From: Adiantum capillus-veneris
Lineage: Eukaryota > Streptophyta > Polypodiopsida > Polypodiales > Pteridaceae
Direction: 5' to 3'
NCBI GenBank assembly: GCA_014529385.2
Contig: CM043961.1
Coordinates: 10,342,478 to 10,406,477 of the forward strand
Length of the DNA: 64,000 bases
Shown here in pieces: positions 1 through 11,784 of this stretch. Numbering within the stretch: the stretch's first letter is position 1; every line of letters begins with the position of its first letter. The position numbers and the translations under genes were made by a program. Below the pieces are notes generated by a model that saw nothing but the letters and a program-made list of their open reading frames with translations, had not been told where the DNA came from and made no database searches.

Positions 1-69
1 AAAAATGAGATCAATAAACTTCATGTCTTGAAAGTCATTTGTATACACTTGGGTTTACAAGAATATCTG

Positions 70-1490
70 TTACATTGACACTACTTCAACCCGACCATCC
101 AACTCTTTGCACAAAATTTCTTTTTCTCTTCGCCGCATCACCTTACGGCCAGCTAAGAAAAAGGAAAAATCTGATAGTTCCTTGTCCATTGACTCTTCAA
201 TGATGTCATTTCGCAAATGCTGAAGACTGCATAGCTCCCTTATTGTAACCACCAATAGTAGGCCATTCTCTTTATCAATCACTTCCACATCCACAGTAGG
301 ATTATCTTCCAAACCTGCAGAAACTTGGTCCATAGGAATGTACTTACCGTTTAGCATTTGTGATCGCATATACCAAAATGAGAGTAATAGTGATTGGCTT
401 GCAATCATGTACTTGACAACTAGAGTATCAAGCGCGACCTCGCACCGTAAACCAATCTCTTCCTTTGCATACCATCCTTTGTCAAGAAGTTTGTCACAGG
501 ATGACTGCTGAAATGACTTGCACATGAACATAGTTTTTGTAACTCTGATGTTGTAGCTATGAAACAGCTCTATGAAGAGTGCAACAGGACAAAAGTTTGC
601 AATTCGAACCAGTTTGGTAGGAATAGAGCTACGTAGAGACCTTTGTATATCCTTGTAGAGCTTACTTCGCATTGCCTCCACCATTGTTTCCTCGGGAACT
701 GGCCAGTCCACAGTGTTCCAATCGGTCGGTAGAGGCAGTTTCACCAACATGCCATTCTTATTGCCTGAGCTGAGTTGGTAAAAGTGGTCATAAAAAAAGA
801 TTCCCTCATCAGCCAATCTTTTGCTGCTCCTCTCTGAATACTGTAGAGAACCAATATGGGCATGTACAACATGGAAGAGGCCTATTATGCACTCCACAGG
901 CTCCCATTGCTCATAAGAAGAGGGATAAACATCTGCAATATATATAAGAAGAGTTAAACTAAGAGTATCAATAAGTACAAATGACAAATCTAATGTAATT
1001 GAGTTGTGAAGAGTAGAGACATTACTCATAACAAGCGGGAGAAACATTGCAAAATATATAAGAAAAGTTATAATGAGAGTATCAGTAAGTTCACATGTCA
1101 AGAGTACTTACAATTGCAACGTGGTTGATGTATATTTGATACATTTCCACCGTTTGCTATCACCTCTGGATGGGTAAACACATGCTGAACAAGAACTTCC
1201 TTTACAGATCTTTTGCCGATCTCAACTTTGAAATCCAACACCCTGGCCTTCCATGCTGAGCGGTAAACGTTGATACCACTAAACCTCTTGGGTCTTCTTG
1301 GTTGCATGAGGACCCATGAACCTTTGTTTATCCTTTGTCCAACCCATTGGTTGTCTGCACTTATTGAAGCTGGTATTGTAATTGAGGATATGCTACTACT
1401 TGGCCTTCTAGGCAAAGTGCCGTTGTTGTTTGTTGGTGTGAGAGACAGTAAACACCTTGAGGCTCTTGGGCGAGAAGACGTGGATGCCAT
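70..1490 (-). CDS. Unrecognised two-exon protein-coding gene (413 aa after splicing)
   Basis: Two adjacent minus-strand reading frames join through a clear intron. Exon 1 runs 1490-1112 (ATG at 1490-1488, followed by GC) and ends in phase 1 at a GTAAGT donor (1111-1106). Exon 2 runs 932-70 after a pyrimidine-rich TTGCAG acceptor; the intron is 179 nt. The phases match exactly, reading C-N-Y-V-Y-P across the junction, and both frames stay open to a TAA at 72-70. The N-terminal ~60 residues are Ser/Thr/Arg/Pro-rich with many hydroxylated and basic residues, which could be an organelle transit peptide (inference). The rest is soluble-looking, with no membrane segment or catalytic motif that I can name. 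Low-complexity DNA is absent, unlike in the spurious frames elsewhere. I do not recognise the family, and no function is assigned. Confidence 0.72.
906..1095 (-). repeat. Duplicated intron 3' end and exon 2 start (115-bp offset)
   Basis: Two imperfect ~75-bp direct copies (about 906-980 and 1021-1095) each carry the polypyrimidine stretch, the acceptor region and the first ~25 nt of exon 2, ending ATGAGCAATG or ATGAGTAATG. The proximal copy keeps TTGCAG|ATGTTT. The other reads TTTGCA|ATGTTT and has lost the acceptor G. The pair sits inside the 179-nt intron. Confidence 0.7.
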
Positions 1491-1512
1491 AACTCTCAGA
1501 GAAAAGCTTTAG

Positions 1513-1844
1513 TGGAGGGAGATTCACTTTGAAAGCATTCTAATGGAGGGAAAGTGTTTTAAAATTCCAATATCTTGTGCGGGCTTAATGGTCACCCTCC
1601 AGTACGTTAATGACCATGAGAGAATATCAGAAGTGGGACCATACGCAAGCACCTAAAAGCTCGGTAAAAGTAAGGAAATTACTATGCTACAATCCTAGTT
1701 TCGTGAAAGTTTTATGCTATTTTCCTATTTTTTAAGTCTTTCCAGGTACTTTTCTACGTAACGTAGCCTTCATGCTCATTGGACGCGCTCTATTTTTCTC
1801 TCTCTTCATATGGCCCTCCAAATGACCTCCAAAATTTCCTAATG
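1513..1844. other. Upstream region of the two-exon gene; nothing recognised
   Basis: AT-rich sequence with no coding frame that I can support. It would hold the promoter of the minus-strand gene, but I see no convincing TATA box at a usable distance. Confidence 0.3.
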
Positions 1845-2075
1845 GTGGGGTTTTCCATTGACATGAGAGCCCGAGGATGTTTGACTCTAAGTGACCATTC
1901 ACACAAGGTGGCACCACCAAGGGGCCAAAGCCCTCAGCTGTATAACATTTGTTCTATGAGTGGGGTTTTCCACCGACATGAGAGCCCACGGGTTTTTGAC
2001 TCTAAGTGGTCATTCACACGAGGTCACCCCACCAAGGGGCCAAAGCTCTCACTTGTGCAACATTTCTTCTATGAG
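1845..2075. repeat. Tandem repeat, two copies of a 115-bp unit
   Basis: Each copy opens with GTGGGGTTTTCCA, contains GACATGAGAGCCC, TTTGACTCTAAGTG and CCACCAAGGGGCCAAAG, and ends in TTCTATGAG. The second copy begins at 1960. The copies differ mainly by transitions. No protein is implied. Confidence 0.8.
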
Positions 2076-2624
2076 GCCTCTTCCCATAGGCTAGTTGCAC
2101 CTTTGGCCTTTTGTCTTGAGCCCACTAATTGCTAGGGCACTTCTCACAACCCCAAGGCACACTTTGCAATCTCAAAAGCACATTGATATGTATGCCAAAT
2201 CGGGTTGTCATTTTGATCACATGATGAGCTATGTACAAGATATAGACACTACCATTGGAAGTCCCTTTGGTAAGACCTCTCTTCACACATTTTTTGTTAA
2301 CACAATCATGTCATGTATGTCATATCCATTTGTTGAGAATTACACTAAGCTCTTGTGCTTCATGCATGGAGAGAAGCACAAAATCTCTGCATACACATTT
2401 GCACGGACACAAAGCATGACCATGCTTGGCTTCACAAAAGCAACTTTTCTACAAGGATTAGACATTGCCCGACAATGGGTAAGACCATCCTCATAGAATA
2501 TCTTTGCGCAAAATCTAAGACACGTGCTATGCCGACATCGACATTTAGTTTGACGACTTTGACGACACATTTGGAGGGAAAGGCTCACAGCTAGGGTAGA
2601 TGGTAGCGAATAGGATTTATGGTT

Positions 2625-2628
<4 letters not shown>
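2076..2628. other. Gene-free stretch
   Basis: Short overlapping frames occur on both strands, but none shows a domain or a consistent codon pattern. I see nothing further here. Confidence 0.3.

Positions 2629-2690
<62 letters not shown>
2629..2690. repeat. (AG)31 microsatellite
   Basis: Uninterrupted AG dinucleotides, the longest pure AG tract in the window. Confidence 0.97.
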
Positions 2691-2691
<1 letters not shown>

Positions 2692-2977
2692 AGTTCAACA
2701 CCAATAGAAAAGAACACACTTTATATTACTTGAGTTGTAGAAAGCCTTACATATATATGTTTAAAAGTTGCCATGCAAATTGAACCTCAGATAACTAATG
2801 TTGTCTGCATGCCATAAAGCTTGTTCCCATGGGTGACCACTTTCTTAACCAGGTCTTACAAACCCACCAATCCCCCCTCAAGCCCGAACCACTGACAACG
2901 GACTTGATATAAACTATGGCAGAGTTCAAATCACCTGAAACTATGAGTAGAAGCCCCCCCCCCCGCCAGACAACAAC

Positions 2978-3649
<672 letters not shown>

Positions 3650-4420
3650 GCATTTTGAGATGCTTGCTAATAAAATATTGATCCACTTTTTGAGTTGACA
3701 GCTTCGCACATGCGCCCCAGGGGAGGGTGTGGGGAGGGTGTTTTATGTTGGAAACCTACCACCATCGTTGCCAAGCACCATAGTGTCGATTGTTGACAAG
3801 GATGTTGTGAAAAACATCCTCGATAGCTCTATGCTTTGTAGCAGTATTTTGATATGCTAGTTAAAACCATTCAACTACCCTTAATAAGTGGTTGTCGACT
3901 ATGTCCATTGTAAACCGTGTTTCAATTGGTCGTCTAAGAACTGCTTCCCCTTTGAGCGTTTTGAAATGCTTGCTTGCAAGCTTCACTCCAACAATAGATA
4001 GCAGCATTTTGAGAAGCACTTGCAAAACTCCCTCATGAACCGGCTAACTACCTGCATCACCCTCGTTGACTAGTTGTTAGTTGTCCAACGGACTTTTGAG
4101 ATGCTACCTAAGCGCTCCTTGTCGCCTGCAACTGCAACTGTCGATTTATGCTAGCGTTTTGAGATGCCCCCTTGCCGATTAGCCACAACAGTGTCTGTTG
4201 CCGTTTGCATTCTGAAATGCTATGTCCACCACGTTCTTCACCACCTAGGCTTTGCCGATGGGAGTGCCTACCGCCTCTGCTCTTGACAGCATTTTATAAC
4301 GTCGATGGGTTGATTGCTTCACCTACGCCTACTACTGTATAACATATCGAGATGCTCCTCATCAAGGGGCCACGTTGCCTTCGCTTTCTATTGCACCATG
4401 TGCGAGGCATTTTAGAACGC
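3650..4420. repeat. Dispersed array of a degenerate 14-mer, consensus GCATTTTGAGATGC
   Basis: The motif or a close variant starts at 3650, 3844, 3956, 4004, 4091, 4154, 4207, 4289, 4342 and 4407. Most have GCAT or GCGT on the left and ATGC on the right, an imperfect dyad. Spacing is mostly 48-112 bp, tightening to 53-82 bp downstream. Flanking sequence between copies is only weakly alike, so this looks like a strongly decayed minisatellite with one conserved core. Confidence 0.6.
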
Positions 4421-4510
4421 CATGTCTGCAGTGCCTTCTTCAAGCTTGCCCGTTTGGGCTCTGATAGCCTTTGTCTCATGATAGCTATCTAGAATCAGTA
4501 CAACTTTAAA

Positions 4511-4513
<3 letters not shown>

Positions 4514-4573
<60 letters not shown>
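4514..4573. repeat. (CT)30 microsatellite
   Basis: Pure CT tract immediately after the 14-mer array. Confidence 0.97.
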
Positions 4574-4575
<2 letters not shown>

Positions 4576-5500
4576 ATCACATAGCAAGGCTATCATTTTA
4601 CTCATTGAATTTTAGATGAACTCTCTGTGTGTGCGCGTGTGCATGCATAGCAAGATGCCTTCTTATTCTCATCTTTCTTTTTTGCTTTGAAAGGTGGGAG
4701 ACTTTAAGCTCAATGGTTTATCACCCGGCCATAAAAAATAATTGTATATACAACACGAAAACAACTAAATTCATAACGAACATATTTTACGTAAAGCATG
4801 CTTAAATGCATGAAACTTTTATATTGGGCCTACGTAATTTACTTTAACGTTAAAGCATTTTATATTTGGTAAAACTTTTAGAATTATGCAGTATTACGTT
4901 TTTTTTGGGCCTCAATTTTTTTCCTAACCTTAGGGTACCTACGCATCATATGTAATTTTATGAGAATTCTATTTATTACTCCGATTTTTTGTCATGGTAC
5001 ACTAAATATGTTGAGACAATTTTTTCAAGTACTATGACTAGTATATAAAAGGTCCACAAAGAATATTTTGAGATTATTTTGACATGCCTGATAGATAATC
5101 CAGATCCTTTTAAAAAAAGGGCCACCTAAGTGTCTTTCTCTGGTGCCAAGCAAGCATTTATGTTGATGTAGCAGTAGCCGAGGTTGAGGAGTTCTGAGGT
5201 GACAAATATATTCCATGATCTATTGCACCATTACGTGTGTGATGTGCCGCATTGGTTCCAATTATTACATAGATGGGGGGTGTTTTGCCAAGCCAGAGAT
5301 CAAGGAGAGTTGAGGAGGGATAGCAAGTAAAAAAGATGAGATCTTGCTTTACCTTGATTGATTTGGCTTTTTTGATAGTGTTCCTTTGATTGGTGTGCGA
5401 ATGGATTCTACTAATTTCATTGATATGAAGGACAAGAGGTATGTATCTACTTTTGACATTTACAAGAGATCAGCCTGAGCCAAAGGATGCTAATTGTGTT
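4574..5500. other. AT-rich gene-free stretch
   Basis: Long AT-rich runs and homopolymers (for example a T run near 4900) with no supported frame. Confidence 0.3.
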
Positions 5501-5546
5501 TCTTTCTTGATATATATAGCTTGTCTTTCTTGATATATATAGCTTG
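5501..5546. repeat. Perfect 23-bp tandem duplication
   Basis: The unit from TCTTTCTTGA to TATAGCTTG occurs twice back to back (5501-5523 and 5524-5546) without a mismatch, so it is recent. Confidence 0.95.
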
Positions 5547-5835
5547 ACGAAGAGGAGGAGCAACCTTAAGGAAGTTTTGTTGCATGTAAAAAGACCTTGG
5601 AATGCAAACTGAAGGTGGAGAAGCAATCACAAGGAGGTGTTGTTTCATATGCAAACTAGGGAAGAGTTTGCAAGGAGTCAAGCAAGATTTAAGATTTTAG
5701 GATGGACAAATGGAGGCCCATCTTACACGGGGAAATTTACAGGGACTACAAGGATTCTCAAAGCCAGGAATTTGTAGAAATCAAGGGAAGGCTCATCAAG
5801 ATTCAAGTGTTCTAGCATTATTTGCTATTTGTTTT

Positions 5836-6060
5836 AAAGAACATTTCAAAGATGTTGTAGAAGTTAAGGAAAGGTGTAGATGCAAGTTCACACCATCTCT
5901 CCACATACACAAAGATGATGCAGAACTTGAGGTAAGGTGTTGAAGAGTCAAAGCTAAGACAAGAGTTCACATCATCTCTTCTGTATTGGATATTGCAAAA
6001 AGATGTTGCTCAACATGAGGGAAGGTATTAAAGTTGCAATTAAATGACATCATCTCCTAC
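5836..6060. repeat. Degenerate tandem repeat, about three units of 85-100 bp
   Basis: Three successive blocks share CAAAGATGTTG, an AGG(A/T)AAGGTGT-like segment and a TTCACA(C/T)CATCTCT end. Similarity is weak, and unit boundaries are my estimate. Confidence 0.45.
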
Positions 6061-7553
6061 AACAAGAGGTGAACAAACTTTTATGACGATGGTGTAATGG
6101 AGTCTTGGCAAAGCAGACTCGTGATGGTGGTATGACATGAGATTACCTTCCTTCAATCATGTATATGGTAAGACATAGATGTGATAGGTTTACTACAACT
6201 ATCTGCTTGGTTGGTGGAAAGTGCTACTAAAGTCGAGTGGCATCCCACCACAAGAACTTGATTTGCAAGAGATACCTCTCACTAAAGCAAGTATCTCATG
6301 GAGCAACACAAAGATTTTTTCTACTCTATGTGGAATACAATTTGGTTAAAGGAGTTACCTAGATTCCTCTCCTACTAAACATGGTGCAGGCACCAAGTTT
6401 TCTTCCACTAAAGCTATAGCTTTTGAGTTGCAAGGGGGTTGCAATCAACCACCTGCTTTTAGGGTTGATTAGAAAGAGATACATTGGTTATCTCTTAATG
6501 AAGTGTAAAGAAGAAATGTTCCCCATATAAAGGAAAATCTACCTATGAAGAGAGACCACAACTATACCCTTCACAACAACCCTTCACCAACAATACCTTG
6601 CAAAAACCCTAGGGATGATGTGACAAATGAAAAATGGGAACAATCATTGGACTTAGAAATTAGTCCATGCCAATGATCTAGCCAAGAAAAATTAGATCTA
6701 CAGTAGGACATAGCTCAACCAAGCATTAAATAGGCAAAATCAATCTAGTAGCATCAATGGCTCAACAAGAAATGACAATACAAACTACGAAGGACAAGCT
6801 TGGCTTTGTGAGCCCCTCTTTCTCATGCTCTTGTGGGTAGTATCGGCTAAAGTGGGTGACATGGCAACCACCACAATATTTCTTGACCATAAGCCATATT
6901 CCAATGTTCTCATAAGAGGAGTCTCTCTGTCACTTGAAACAACGACTCTTCCTCAGATGGAGATGGCAGTGGTCTTCTTACCATTTGAGGCATGGCTCTT
7001 CTTAATCCACTAGCATGAGATGGTGATCATCATCACTAGGGTAATGTGGAAAAAAGTAACTTATGAGTCATATTGTTCCTTATATTAGCTTTAGATAGTA
7101 ACCGGCTCATTATTACTCCCTGAGGGTCCATATGTCATGACATCTACATACCTAACTACCACTATGCTTGGCAGGGGAGGTTGGGCACCAAGAACTAGGG
7201 CCATCCTTAAGGAGCTTCCCATGGCTAAAGAGTCACCCGCCAACTTGAGTTGTTTGATGGTCTGCCTACATTCTAAGTTAATTAAGTGCTCATGCTTTAG
7301 AATAATACCTTTAGGCATCGTGGTTTTCTAATTTTCTACACATAGCATAACACAACAAACTACTAGCTCCTTGAGCAATTGACTTATCTATTTGATAGGC
7401 TCTTGTAGGGTGTTTACTTGAACACATTCTATAAAAATATGAGGGGTATTGAAATTAATTTCTTGTGTAATACCTAAGATTGTCATATACTGCATGAAAA
7501 ACTAAAAAGAAGTAGTGCACACAATAGAAGAGCGAAAGAGTACACACACATGA

Positions 7554-7558
<5 letters not shown>
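6061..7558. other. Gene-free stretch
   Basis: 1.5 kb with no coding frame, RNA gene or repeat that I can support. Short frames at 6825-7013 and 7091-7331 overlap on both strands and have no domain. Confidence 0.3.

Positions 7559-7585
<27 letters not shown>
7559..7585. repeat. (GA)n microsatellite
   Basis: About 13 GA units following GAGAGGGA. Confidence 0.95.
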
Positions 7586-7588
<3 letters not shown>

Positions 7589-7747
7589 AAAAATCAAAAT
7601 GAAAATAAATGAAATGTATTGTTCAGGTCCTCAAATGGTGAAGTGACCTATGATGGTCCAAAAAGTTATAGCCGCAGTGATGCTTAACCAAGTGTTTGCA
7701 ATGAAAACAAAATAAAACTAGGGTACCTATAATCCAAGAAGGATGTT

Positions 7748-7804
7748 ATACATGGATCATGAGTCACAATGGATCGTGTCATACATGGATCATGAGTCAC
7801 AATG
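7748..7804. repeat. Short tandem duplication, period 33 bp
   Basis: ATACATGGATCATGAGTCAC followed by AATG occurs at 7748 and again at 7781, separated by a short unmatched spacer. Confidence 0.85.
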
Positions 7805-8396
7805 TGGGCCATAGTAGGTGGGGCACTTCAAAACATACATTAGGAGACAACGTAGGTATATGGTATCCCATGAATTGCCTCATGGGTTTCCACAATATGG
7901 TGTCTATCTCCTCCATAGTGAACATAAGTGCGTGCTCTCTAGCAATGATATATTGGATTCTCTATTGTAGATGATGTCTCTATAGTATAATAGACATCAT
8001 CCTAGTTTAGACCACTTGGAAACTCATTTAACCCCATAGTTCTATAAATATGAATACCTTGGTGGTATAGTAGTAGTTATGTTTGTGATTTTTGGTTTTC
8101 CTATGAACGGGGTAAAATAATATGTTGTGTATCTCTGTATTATACCTCAATGCTCTGGTATTTTCTCTCAATACTCTTTTCTTGAGATATAGCGGGATAA
8201 TTGTAAGGGAATGAGTATCATAACTATTATATATAAGTATGGTCGGCCGCCTTCGGCGGCCTCTCTCTCTCTCCCCCGGCAAGTCCCGACCAATGTAGTG
8301 GCAAGCACGATGTTTTTTTTTCAACAACCCCTAACTAACAATATCATCGTGAATTCTTTTGCCCATATTAGCAAGTGCAAGTGTACATGATTACAT
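7805..8396. other. Gene-free stretch with a GC-rich perfect hairpin
   Basis: The only structure is GGCCGCC-TTC-GGCGGCC (8245-8261) followed by (CT)n. The same GGCCGCC plus GA/CT-rich arrangement occurs in the opposite orientation at 12,441-12,466, so both may belong to one repeat family. Confidence 0.45.
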
Positions 8397-8643
8397 TTGG
8401 GCCTTGCTTTCAAGATGCAAGTGTATGTGATTGCATCGTAGAAACACCTTCGCTTTTAACACATCCGTTGAAAACAGCAACAAAGCTTCTTGGCCCTGCC
8501 CAAGTTGGACATATCCCACAATGAGTGCATTCCAATAGACGACACATACCCCATAGATTAAGGTCCTCAAGCACTTTTTGTGCGTTATGAAGTGCACCAC
8601 ATTTGGCATACATGTGGACCAAGGCAGTGCCAGGGTTCAAGGT
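8397..8643 (-). pseudogene. PPR (PLS-type) protein fragment, frameshifted
   Basis: Conceptual minus-strand reading gives PGTALVHMYAKCGAL, AQKVLEDL, then in a second frame VYWNALIVGYVQLGQGQEAL, and in a third frame DAITYTCILKA. This is the canonical order of a plant PLS-class pentatricopeptide repeat unit (TALVDMYAKCG, VSWNALIAGYAQHGQGEEAL, AVTYTCILKAC). At least two frameshifts and one in-frame stop (after QRMC) separate the pieces, and only about two repeats remain. Full PPR proteins bind organelle RNA and usually have ten or more repeats, so this is a relic. No intact neighbour belongs to it. Confidence 0.8.
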
Positions 8644-8987
8644 TTTTACACTAAATTTCTCTACATGTTGTAGGTTTTCTCAAATTCAAAATTAAAATTT
8701 AGAGGTAAATACCAAAAGTTGTAGGTGGGATTACATTAAACCTAGGTTTTTTTCTACCTCTGCAAGTCCCACCATCAGCAGAGCTCCGTATCGATGCAAA
8801 ATAGCGCATCTAATCTTCTTTTCCCCCCATGTTTTTGTATGTTGCTCTGTCGATGATGAGTTGTAGAGCGATGCATCACTTCCTCCTCCTCCTCTTGGCT
8901 TTTGAAAATAAGTGTAGGTCGCCCTCGTTCAGTAGATTGTTTTCTTCATGTGGGGGAGGGGAATCGACAACAATAGTGGCAGACGCT

Positions 8988-9040
<53 letters not shown>

Positions 9041-10164
9041 GCAACGCTGGCTTGTAGAGCTTGCTGGTCACCGCAAGGAGCTTGCGACGTGGGAAGATGG
9101 GGGCGAGGCGGGGGATACTACTCCCTTTTGGAGTCAAAAGTATTGATGATTGGACCCTGAACCAGACGAAAATCTATGTTTCAACTTTAACGAAAATCCA
9201 CGTTCCTCCAAAGTACTACTCAAAATTAGAGATAAAACTGAACCTGTCCCGACTCCGCCCAGTGTCAACATCCGTGACACCTCATCATGCGAGCTCAGCG
9301 ACCATGTCGATGTTCAACACCCTCTTTTGCACCTGTGAGTAGTCCAAGCATGATCCCCATTTTGGCTCGCAAGTTCCCACACACTGCTCACCCCCTTATA
9401 TGACGCTTCTCCTCGTTGTGTGACATCTCCAATCGCTCTGCGGCACATTATCATTGCCTTGGCTTCCTACCTCATCTATGAGCATGCCCCCTCCAAGCTC
9501 CTTCAAAAGGTGACTGTTTGTCAAAATCTGCAGATCCAACAGACCTACAAAAAACCAAGCTAGCTTCCGACTCTGAATCGTTCTCTCCCAACGTGAATTG
9601 AGGAGCCCAGTACCATCTGCTCCAAGCATCATCTCCTATGTCACAAAAATGGCTACGTTTTCCAATGATCTGACGATCTTGTTGTTGATGGTCTTGCACG
9701 GACTGGTCCTCGCTCTTTCAGTGGCCCTTAAATTCTCATACCTGCGGGACTCTGGCGACAACGTCATCACAACGACCATTATGCACAGCCACTCTTTGCG
9801 GCCATCCTTGGGCATTGACAACCAGCCGGACCATGACACAAAGCAAGAGTTGGACTCATCGACGACCACGTCTAGTAGACGTTGATTGCAAGAGTCTCAC
9901 GTCTCCTCCGGCCAATACTTTGCACACATTGGCGATTATCACGCACAGCTAACAGACGACAACCGCCGCCACAGGGGAAAATGGCATAACCAATCTACCA
10001 CACTTGGGTGAAAGAAAGGTTATACCATTACACACACACTCGAGAAAAAGAGAGATGGAAAGGTGGAGACGACATTGAAGAGGATGTTGGTGATGAAGTT
10101 GGGGGTGGTCGGCCTTGGGGTATTTAAAAGTATGCAAGGCACCACTTGGGGGGCCAACCAATGT

Positions 10165-10200
<36 letters not shown>

Positions 10201-10205
10201 TTTAG

Positions 10206-10238
<33 letters not shown>

Positions 10239-10343
10239 TTTAGGAGAGAGTGAGAGGGATGACTGATAGTTGCTGCCTATTCTCAGGAAGACAGGTCGAG
10301 ACTCGAGATGCACATCTATTTTAGTTTAAACTTTAAAACTCAA

Positions 10344-10375
<32 letters not shown>

Positions 10376-11070
10376 CTAACAGCTTGATAATCCACACAGT
10401 TACCGTTGTGTGCAACTCGACGCAAGTCTCACCTCTCTCAAGTCCAATGTTCTAATAAAATGTGTCTAAGAGCAAGGGCAAAAGGATAATTCCACCCCAA
10501 AATAGAGAAAAATAGTGCAAAATCCTGAAAAATTAACCTAAATTTCTAAAATTTCCTCTTTGCAAATTCAAGGAAAGGAATTTTGTGTGTTTCGAAAAAC
10601 GATACCGAACACTGCCCGAGTCCCAAGTGCAAATCAAGGAAATTAATTTTGTATGCTTCGAGCCGCCGCTTCCGGGGCTCTCCGCGCTATTGCCATGCAT
10701 AGCTTTGTCAAGGCCCCTACCTCACCAATAAACAAAAGCAAACACCTTATTAATTCAAACAATGTTGTGCTGATTGGCGGAGGCACCCAGCTCGGCTGTT
10801 GATCATTGGCACATGAACCTTATAAGCTCCACTGCCAGAAGCCGCGACAACAGAAGGAGAAGTATGAATAGGCAAAGAGAGAGAGCACGCTTGCTGTTCA
10901 AGGGCCATGAGCAAGGTAGATGTGGTAGACTGCATAGGAGTTCTGCTACGAAAGTTGGGAGGGGAGGGGCTGAGCAGAGCAGATCGGGCTGATTAATGGG
11001 GGATTGGGGGCTACGAGAGGTCGAGGACAGATCAGCTCCATGAGCAGCTTGGTGAGGCTGTCTATGGTTC
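8644..11070. other. Gene-poor region with GT and CT microsatellites
   Basis: Contains (GT)n at about 8991-9036, a paired (GT)n tract at 10,167-10,237 whose halves are separated by CTTTAGGAG (the junction motif is itself duplicated), and (CT)n at 10,344-10,371. Frames at 9,061-9,885 overlap on both strands without a domain, so I call no gene. Confidence 0.4.
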
Positions 11071-11700
11071 AGAGTCCCACTGTTGTATGATAAGCACAAC
11101 AAAGTTCGACATGCTGCTACCCATTGCGGCAAGAGAAAATCTTCTACCACTTTTACTTTTGTCCTCTCTAAAAGTTCTTGATTATCTTGGCATGGCATGT
11201 ACACCCCTCATGAGTTTGCAATGACAACTTTCTGGACTCTTTGTGGGAAGAGATGTGCAAGACGGAAAGCTACAAACCCACCGTAGCTTGTGGCCTATGA
11301 TACTATACGAAGGTACATTCATGGTTTCCATGGCCTTCGCGATCATCTCAGCTTGAAATATCTCAGACCGACTGCAGCTTCCCTTAGTTGTGGATTTACC
11401 AAAGAGGATGAGGTCAGGGACAAAAACTCGAAAGTTCCTCTGTAGTGGCTTCACCTGTTCACACCATTAATGCCATTAGGCACTGGTAGCAAAGCCATGT
11501 ATTAGAACAATGGCAGGCTTATTCTGGTCTGCTAACGTTTCGGCTGCAGAGGGCTTGCACCAGCACGCCATGGTTGTTGCTGGGTCCACTTGGAAACATA
11601 AGTGCTGCAAGACGCAGCTACGGAAGAAGTAATCGAGCCGCCTATTACGCAAATGCGCCAGGCTGAAGCCTTCATCCGCAATCCAATGGACGCACGCCAG
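11071..11700 (-). pseudogene. Alpha/beta-hydrolase fold protein, broken copy
   Basis: Minus-strand pieces in order: RNRRLDYFFRSC and VDPATTMACW, then PAIVLIHGFATSA (oxyanion-loop HG region), then VKPLQRNFRVFVPDLILFGKST, then AMETMNVPSYSIIGH, then in a shifted frame SYGGFVAFRLAHLFPQRV and VVIANS, and finally ELLERTKVKVVEDFLLPQ. This is the order of a plant alpha/beta-hydrolase of the esterase/epoxide-hydrolase type. Two stops lie between HGFATSA and the VKPLQR piece, a single extra A splits the nucleophile elbow G-H-S-Y-G, and another stop follows VIANS. An intron could explain the first gap but not the rest. It covers roughly the N-terminal two thirds; the acid/His end is missing. Confidence 0.8.
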
Positions 11701-11738
11701 CGTAGAGAATTGGTCAAGCCACGATGGCCTACTGCGAT

Positions 11739-11744
<6 letters not shown>

Positions 11745-11783
<39 letters not shown>

Positions 11784-11784
11784 T
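11745..11784. repeat. Compound (GT)n(GA)n microsatellite
   Basis: GT repeats pass directly into GA repeats, a junction type also found inside the outer-element LTRs. Confidence 0.9.

Noticed and set aside
1840-2075. CRISPR-like array
   Set aside because: Only two long tandem units without spacers, in a eukaryotic genome; no array exists anywhere in the window.
5025-5216. Short minus-strand frames across 4.6-7.4 kb
   Set aside because: No domain, no consistent codon use, and overlapping frames on the other strand.
8245-8261. Hairpin followed by pyrimidines as a bacterial-type terminator
   Set aside because: Plant nuclear context with no gene ending there; better seen as a repeat-family terminus.
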